Shown here piece by piece: positions 60,113 to 64,000 of a DNA stretch of 64,000 bases. The DNA comes from Pseudanabaena minima. Lineage in GTDB: Bacteria > Cyanobacteriota > Cyanobacteriia > Pseudanabaenales > Pseudanabaenaceae. The position numbers were made by a program, and so were the translations under genes. How positions within the stretch are numbered: position 1 is the stretch's first letter; each line of letters starts with the position of its first letter. The stretch covers positions 3,348,001-3,412,000 of the forward strand of contig NZ_CP159508.1 of assembly GCF_051131155.1 (NCBI RefSeq), given 5' to 3'. The notes beneath the pieces were generated by a model. The model was not told the DNA's origin. It ran no database searches and saw only the letters and a program-made list of their open reading frames with translations.

Positions 60113-60826
60113 ATGTATAAAAGGGAACTCAAGCTTTCAAGTCAATATACAAACAACTTCTATGATGGCTCTATCTACGATCTTGTTTTTTTAGACTTAG
60201 AATGGTGTCGTGATTTTCAGAAGAATGGCACAGTGCAAAAAATATTTGGTTATACACTCACACGCATTTTAGAAGATAGTAACGAACAATACATAAAAAT
60301 CCAATTTATCGAATCAAGTACACAAGAAAAAAAGATAATTCAAGATATCTTAAATGACTTACAAAGTTTACAGGGTAAATATTTCATTGGTTATGGATTA
60401 TCGACTAGTGATATGTTTTGCTTACGTCAAAGAATTGATGCTCTAGATTTCATTCCTAAAGTTGATAGTATTAAAATCCTAGATTTACAAAGAATTATTC
60501 AACGTACAGACCTTAATCAAGGTTTAAATAATTTATTTGCTTATTTAGAAATTCCTATTTATAAAAGAATTAAGGGATACTATGTTTTTCGGAATGGCGT
60601 AAAGGTGTTACGGAAAGAAAGAGGGTATGAAACAATTCTTAATGAAATCTACGAATACTGTTTAGAAGATGCCGAAAATTATTTTCATATTATTAGTAAT
60701 TGGCAAACCCAATTTCCCTTAGTCGATCGCCATAAACACCAATTAATTAACCTAAAAATCGATCCGAGATCGGAGCAACGCATCAGATCGCGACGGGGCG
60801 CTGCATTACAAAGACCATCCAATTGA
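60113..60826 (+). CDS. Putative DEDD-type 3'-5' exonuclease-like protein
   Basis: 237 residues with features of the ribonuclease-H-like exonuclease fold: LVFLDLEWCRDF (paired acids of the first motif), IGYGLSTSDMFCLRQRI (second motif Asp) and YEYCLEDAENYFHI (YxxxD-like third motif). The acids fit a DEDDy exonuclease but with a degenerate third motif. Its AT-rich codons and lack of HIP1 sites until the last 100 bp make it unlike neighbouring genes, so horizontal origin is possible. The basic tail (RSEQRIRSRRGAALQRPS) may be an extension read into a neighbouring region. No associated ligase or toxin lies nearby. The assignment is tentative. Confidence 0.5.
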   Translation: MYKRELKLSSQYTNNFYDGSIYDLVFLDLEWCRDFQKNGTVQKIFGYTLTRILEDSNEQYIKIQFIESSTQEKKIIQDILNDLQSLQGKYFIGYGLSTSDMFCLRQRIDALDFIPKVDSIKILDLQRIIQRTDLNQGLNNLFAYLEIPIYKRIKGYYVFRNGVKVLRKERGYETILNEIYEYCLEDAENYFHIISNWQTQFPLVDRHKHQLINLKIDPRSEQRIRSRRGAALQRPSN

Positions 60827-60958
60827 ATAATTAGTGGGGCATAAGCCTCTTGTCGTGCCTCCTCAAATCTAGGATTGCTAAATATAGCGAAAAGCACTGT
60901 AGAAGGGGCTTGCAAAACGATATAGTAATTGAGATCAAACCCTTGCCATAGCAAAAAC

Positions 60959-61243
60959 ATGGATGCAACAGCAACAATCAAAACCATTTTGCAAGAAAAA
61001 ATCGGCGCAACAATTGTCGAAGTCGAAGATCGTAGTGATTTGCATAAACACCATCAAGGGCGGATGAATGCCCCTGTTGGCAGTGGTCATTATGACGCGA
61101 TCGTGGTTGCTGCAAGTTTTGCTGGCAAAACGATGATGCAACAACATCGCATGGTCTATGCGGCTTTAGCGGATCAGATGCAAACTTCGATTCATGCTTT
61201 ATCTCTCAAAACTTATACGCCCGAACAATGGCAGCAAATTTAA
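60959..61243 (+). CDS. BolA-family protein
   Basis: 94 residues from MDATATIKTILQ. BolA proteins partner with monothiol glutaredoxins and iron-sulfur clusters; some act as transcription factors. The family pattern is present: VEDRSDLHKHHQGRMNAPVG (with His residues used in cluster coordination in the BolA-Grx complex), GHYDAIVVAASFAGKTMMQQ (the invariant helix-strand) and the closing YAALADQMQTSIHALSLKTY. The ATG at 60959 is preferred over a longer in-frame start at 60929. It sits alone between the exonuclease-like gene and plsC. Confidence 0.93.
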   Translation: MDATATIKTILQEKIGATIVEVEDRSDLHKHHQGRMNAPVGSGHYDAIVVAASFAGKTMMQQHRMVYAALADQMQTSIHALSLKTYTPEQWQQI

Positions 61244-61323
61244 ATTGAATAGTAGAACTCACGCTGTTTCTTCTATTTAGATTTTAATTTGTTGATCATA
61301 GAAATGTTATAGGAACTTGTTAA

Positions 61324-62019
61324 ATGGAAAACTATAAAAGCTCTGAAATAAAAAGAATTGTGGCAGATAACAATGCAACCAACATTGTCAAAGATAAGGG
61401 TGGAAATCCCTTCTTCTATAAAATGTTCAAGTGGCTAGTAGTCAGACCACTTCTATATTTGTTTTATCAAGAGCGAATTTATGGTACTGAAAATGTGCCA
61501 CTTACTGGCAATCTCATCGTCGTCAGTAATCATGCTAGTGACTTCGATCCTCTCATCGTTGGTAGTTGTATGGGTCGTCCTGTCGCTTTTATGGCAAAGG
61601 AAGAATTATTTGAAATACCCGTGCTAAGTCAAGCAATTCAAGCCTTTGGTGCTTATCCTGTGAAACGGGGAGCAGGCGATCGCGCCGCCATTAGAGCCGC
61701 GATCGCTTCCATTGAGAAAGGATGGGCAACGGGAATTTTTTTGCAGGGGACACGCACATTAGATGGAAAGGTGACAGAACCAAAGTTAGGGGCAGCGATG
61801 ATTGCGGCAAAGACTCAAGCTCCATTTTTACCGATTAGTATTTGGGGAACGGAAACAATTTTGCCAAAGGGAGCAAAGTTCCCGAAGTTATTTCAACCTG
61901 TCACTGTCAGGATCGGTGAGCTAATTCCACCACCTGAGACAAGCGATCGCCAGACTCTTGAGGCTTACACTCAAAAATGCGCGGATGCGATCAACGCTCT
62001 CCATGCCTTAGGAAGATGA
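61324..62019 (+). CDS. 1-acyl-glycerol-3-phosphate acyltransferase (PlsC-type)
   Basis: Transfers an acyl group to lysophosphatidate, making phosphatidic acid for membrane lipids. The 231 residues contain an N-terminal hydrophobic helix and the acyltransferase motifs: NHASDFDPL (HX4D), VKRGAGDRAAIRAA (block II), GIFLQGTRTLDG (block III, with Gln in place of the usual Glu) and FLPISIWG (block IV). The Gln substitution is unusual but is seen in some cyanobacterial members. It is followed by a bidirectional terminator shared with pyk. It is one of several PlsC-like proteins a cyanobacterium would carry. Confidence 0.9.
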   Translation: MENYKSSEIKRIVADNNATNIVKDKGGNPFFYKMFKWLVVRPLLYLFYQERIYGTENVPLTGNLIVVSNHASDFDPLIVGSCMGRPVAFMAKEELFEIPVLSQAIQAFGAYPVKRGAGDRAAIRAAIASIEKGWATGIFLQGTRTLDGKVTEPKLGAAMIAAKTQAPFLPISIWGTETILPKGAKFPKLFQPVTVRIGELIPPPETSDRQTLEAYTQKCADAINALHALGR

Positions 62020-62021
62020 AG

Positions 62022-62050
62022 AAAAAGGGTTCGCGAAGCGAACCCTTTTT
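62022..62050. terminator. Bidirectional terminator between plsC and pyk
   Basis: Perfect stem AAAAAGGGTTCGC/GCGAACCCTTTTT with loop GAA, 2 bp after the plsC stop and 6 bp before the pyk stop. Confidence 0.92.
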
Positions 62051-62055
62051 AGGGC

Positions 62056-63483
62056 TTATAGAATATGTATTTTCAGGAAGTTAGTTCCTCCCTGTATGCC
62101 CATCGGGATACCACCAATAATCAAAATGCGATCGCCTTTAGCCGCAATATTTCGCCCCAATAAACAAGACTCTACCTGTTGCAGCACCATCTCGAATGAA
62201 CTCACCTCTTCATCTACTAGCAAAGGCTTTACACCCCAAACTAAGTTCAACCGATGATAAACATTAATGTTGGGAGTGATGGCAATAATCGGAGTTTTGA
62301 GACGTTCCTTCGATGCAAGAATTGCGGTATAACCAGTAGCTGTGAAGGCAACAATACAACGAAAATCAATCACATCAGAAATTACATGCAGGGCTTCACT
62401 AATGGCATGAACTTCATCGGTTCTGGATGCAGGATAGTTGGTGAAAACAGCGTCTTTCTCGACTTCCGCCGCGATTCTGGTCATCATTTCCACTGATTGC
62501 ACAGGATAATCGCCCACTGCCGACTCGCCTGAGAGCATCACTGCGTCAGTGCCATCCATAATTGCGTTGGCGACATCGCTCGCCTCGGCTCTAGTGGGAC
62601 GTGGATTCTGAATCATGCTCTCTAACATTTGGGTAGCCGTGATGACAGGAATACCCCTTTCATTACAGCGTTGAATGATCTGCTTTTGGATCATCGGAAC
62701 TCTTTCTGGGGGCATTTCCACGCCTAAATCACCTCTCGCCACCATAATCCCATCGACAACAGCAAGAATTTCTTCCAGATTGGCGATCGCCTGAGGCTTT
62801 TCGATTTTGGCAATAATCGATACTGACTTTCCATATTCAGTAATCAGTTCTTTGAGTAGTTTTACATCGGCTGCTTGCCTCACAAAGCTGAGTGAAATCC
62901 AGTCCACGCCTTGTTCTAAGCCAAAGGCAAGATCTTGCCGATCCTTATCAGTCATTGATGGCAACCGTAAATTCAAACTAGGAAAGTTTACGCCCTTATG
63001 ACTAGTGAGTATTCCACCTTTGACCACTTCACAATGGACAGCATTACCAGATATTCCACTGACGATCAGTTCAAAGATGCCATCAGCTAATAGAATCTGT
63101 GTGCCAATGGTTGCCTCTTCAGCAATATAGGCATAATCAATGGCGATCGCATCGGCATAAACTGACTCGGATTGCTGAAACTGATCGATTGGTACGAGCG
63201 TGATAAATTTGCCCTCAATTAGCTTAATTCCTGTATCAGGTAAAGTTCCAACCCGAATTTTGGGCCCCTGTAAATCTTGCAAAATCGTAATCGGAATATC
63301 TAACTCTTCTGATACTTCACGGATCATGGTGATGGTTTGGGCATGATCGGCATAACTACCGTGGGAAAAGTTCAGCCTTGCCACTCTGACACCCATCTCT
63401 ACCATCTTGCGGAAGACTTGAGGCGATCGGCTTGCAGGTCCAATGGTGGCAACGATCTTGGTCAAATGTTGAGGAATTGACAT
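62056..63483 (-). CDS. pyk: Pyruvate kinase
   Basis: Last step of glycolysis: phosphoenolpyruvate plus ADP to pyruvate plus ATP. The 475 residues start TKIVATIGPASRSPQVFRKM and include VARLNFSHGSYADHAQ, the catalytic-site motif SIIAKIEKPQAIANLEEIL, DGIMVARGDLGVEMPPERVP, TATQMLESMIQNPRPTRAEA, and SGESAVGDYPVQSVEMM. This is the classical short form without the C-terminal phosphohistidine-like extension found in one of the two usual cyanobacterial Pyks. ATG at 63483 replaces a TTG that opens the frame three codons earlier. Together with phosphoketolase and AckA it defines carbon flow around PEP and acetyl phosphate. Confidence 0.96.
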   Translation of the reverse strand: MSIPQHLTKIVATIGPASRSPQVFRKMVEMGVRVARLNFSHGSYADHAQTITMIREVSEELDIPITILQDLQGPKIRVGTLPDTGIKLIEGKFITLVPIDQFQQSESVYADAIAIDYAYIAEEATIGTQILLADGIFELIVSGISGNAVHCEVVKGGILTSHKGVNFPSLNLRLPSMTDKDRQDLAFGLEQGVDWISLSFVRQAADVKLLKELITEYGKSVSIIAKIEKPQAIANLEEILAVVDGIMVARGDLGVEMPPERVPMIQKQIIQRCNERGIPVITATQMLESMIQNPRPTRAEASDVANAIMDGTDAVMLSGESAVGDYPVQSVEMMTRIAAEVEKDAVFTNYPASRTDEVHAISEALHVISDVIDFRCIVAFTATGYTAILASKERLKTPIIAITPNINVYHRLNLVWGVKPLLVDEEVSSFEMVLQQVESCLLGRNIAAKGDRILIIGGIPMGIQGGTNFLKIHIL

Positions 63484-63579
63484 ACAACTCAAGGGTTAGA
63501 AATTTCTACGCTTCCCAATCTAGCTCTAGTTCTCTTTAATCGAAAGGCGAAATTGAACATATAGCGCTTTTCTTCGTTT

Positions 63580-63636
63580 AATCTGCATAAAAAAGGGTTG
63601 AAGTACTTCGTACTTCAACCCTTTTTTATGCAGATT
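63580..63636. terminator. 27-bp perfect hairpin, ancestral ycf48 terminator
   Basis: Arms 63580-63606 and 63610-63636 with A/T-rich outer arms, GGGTTGAAGTAC core and loop TTC. It lies directly next to the left target duplication of MITE copy B. Confidence 0.78.
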
Positions 63637-63644
63637 GTTATTTA

Positions 63645-63809
63645 CTGATGTTACGTGGAACTCGGACATGAATTTCGTGCTACTAGTACATCAGGGCAAC
63701 CACGGGGGGATTGCCCCTACCTAAATAATTTAAATTTTTTGTAGGGGCTGTGCCCCCGTGCCAGCCCTAATCTTCCACTATTACAGGAAGCCCTTCCACG
63801 TAACATCAG
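63645..63809. mobile_element. MITE copy B (165 bp)
   Basis: Same 15-bp terminal inverted repeats as copy A (CTGATGTTACGTGGA). Flanking TTATTTA at 63638-63644 and 63810-63816 is a perfect 7-bp target duplication, which includes the ycf48 stop codon. Its interior carries the G/C-tract stem of copy A in reverse orientation. The two copies match well at the ends and in the core (GGGGATTGCCCCTAC) but differ elsewhere. Confidence 0.88.
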
Positions 63810-63813
63810 TTAT

Positions 63814-64000
63814 TTAATCTGGGGAATAGGCTAGTAATGTGCCATTCTGTCCGACGACAAAACCGCGATCACTAGAGAAGAAGTAAATCTTGTAGAGGTT
63901 AGCGCCTGCATTAGCTGCCGACTCATCACGCTTCCAAGTCTTGCCACCATCTTCACTATGGAGCAAGCGTGAACTACCGCCAGAGATCCAAACATTATTC
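63814..64000 (-). CDS. ycf48: Photosystem II assembly factor Ycf48, C-terminal part (truncated by window edge)
   Basis: Ycf48 (HCF136 in plants) is a seven-bladed propeller that assists assembly and repair of the photosystem II reaction centre. The last 62 codons are here: NNVWISGGSSRLLHSEDGG, then TWKRD (a propeller blade with the BNR-like DGGKTW motif) and LYKIYFFSSDRGFVVGQ, ending LLAYSPD. The remainder lies beyond the window. The stop codon lies in the target duplication left by the adjacent MITE, which therefore inserted exactly at the gene's end without truncating it. Confidence 0.92.
   Translation of the reverse strand, partial: NNVWISGGSSRLLHSEDGGKTWKRDESAANAGANLYKIYFFSSDRGFVVGQNGTLLAYSPD

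Larger units (their letters stand above)
63493..63813. other. Intergenic region between pyk and ycf48
   Basis: 321 bp. From left to right: the pyk promoter region (63493-63579), a 27-bp perfect hairpin (63580-63636), and a MITE copy with its 7-bp target duplications (63638-63816). The hairpin was probably the ycf48 terminator before the MITE separated it from the gene. Confidence 0.7.

Noticed and set aside
60827..60958. Small gene or ncRNA between the exonuclease-like gene and bolA
   Set aside because: No stem, ribosome site or conserved frame; it looks like an ordinary spacer with the bolA promoter.

Overview
The window comes from a cyanobacterium, most likely a Pseudanabaena-like filamentous form (the genus is inference). 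The evidence is dense HIP1 octamers (gcgatcgc), a C-terminal piece of the photosystem II assembly factor Ycf48, a PucC/BCH-type pigment-associated transporter, a PAP/fibrillin protein, a cyanobacterial type IV pilus operon and a cyanobacterial-type sulfate adenylyltransferase. No tRNA, rRNA, CRISPR array, transposase or phage gene was recognised.

Layout. 1-3.8 kb: pilM-pilN-pilO-pilQ (minus strand, pilQ cut by the window edge). 4-5.9 kb: a DUF4168-like protein and prfB with its programmed +1 frameshift. 6.4-11.6 kb (plus): two small FHA proteins, a membrane protein, csaB, tsf, a coiled-coil protein, an eIF1/SUI1-like factor and a small membrane protein. 11.7-17.5 kb (minus): a Uma2 protein, then acetate kinase, a methyltransferase, a histidine phosphatase and phosphoketolase, so that phosphoketolase plus AckA can turn sugar phosphates into acetate and ATP. 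18-20.8 kb: sat, a WecA-like transferase and a short, Zn-free-type rpmJ.

20.9-44 kb is a 23 kb run of nine minus-strand genes. The promoter-distal three form a compact biosynthetic cluster: fatty acyl-AMP ligase-ACP, cytochrome P450, and an unusual KS-(no AT)-ACP-thioesterase protein. The proximal six encode large exported proteins: three DUF11-type proteins, a 1685-residue predicted outer-membrane barrel with Ig-like and OmpA-like parts, a beta-helix/OmpA protein and a 1500-residue protein with four GEVED repeats. Together they look like an undescribed cell-surface assembly.

44.7-51.9 kb (mostly plus): PAP/fibrillin, a MscS channel, an ankyrin protein (minus), a PucC-family transporter, a HAD-like protein and a sensor histidine kinase. 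51.8-59.8 kb holds the most system-like locus: a NrtR-type Nudix regulator divergent from a minus-strand operon of PP2C phosphatase, two ADP-ribosylglycohydrolases, a kinase-like protein, a nicotinamidase-like hydrolase, a 53-residue putative DNA-binding protein, an OGFr-domain protein and a vWA protein. Two 21-bp palindromic sites lie in the divergent promoter. The gene set suggests ADP-ribose/NAD sensing coupled to protein phosphorylation. 60-64 kb: an exonuclease-like protein, BolA, PlsC, pyruvate kinase and ycf48.

Two further layers are notable. One is a pair of ~165-bp MITEs with identical 15-bp terminal repeats and perfect 7-bp target duplications. The other is an unusually large set of long, near-perfect intergenic hairpins, most sharing a small GC-rich centre, only some of which sit where terminators are expected.
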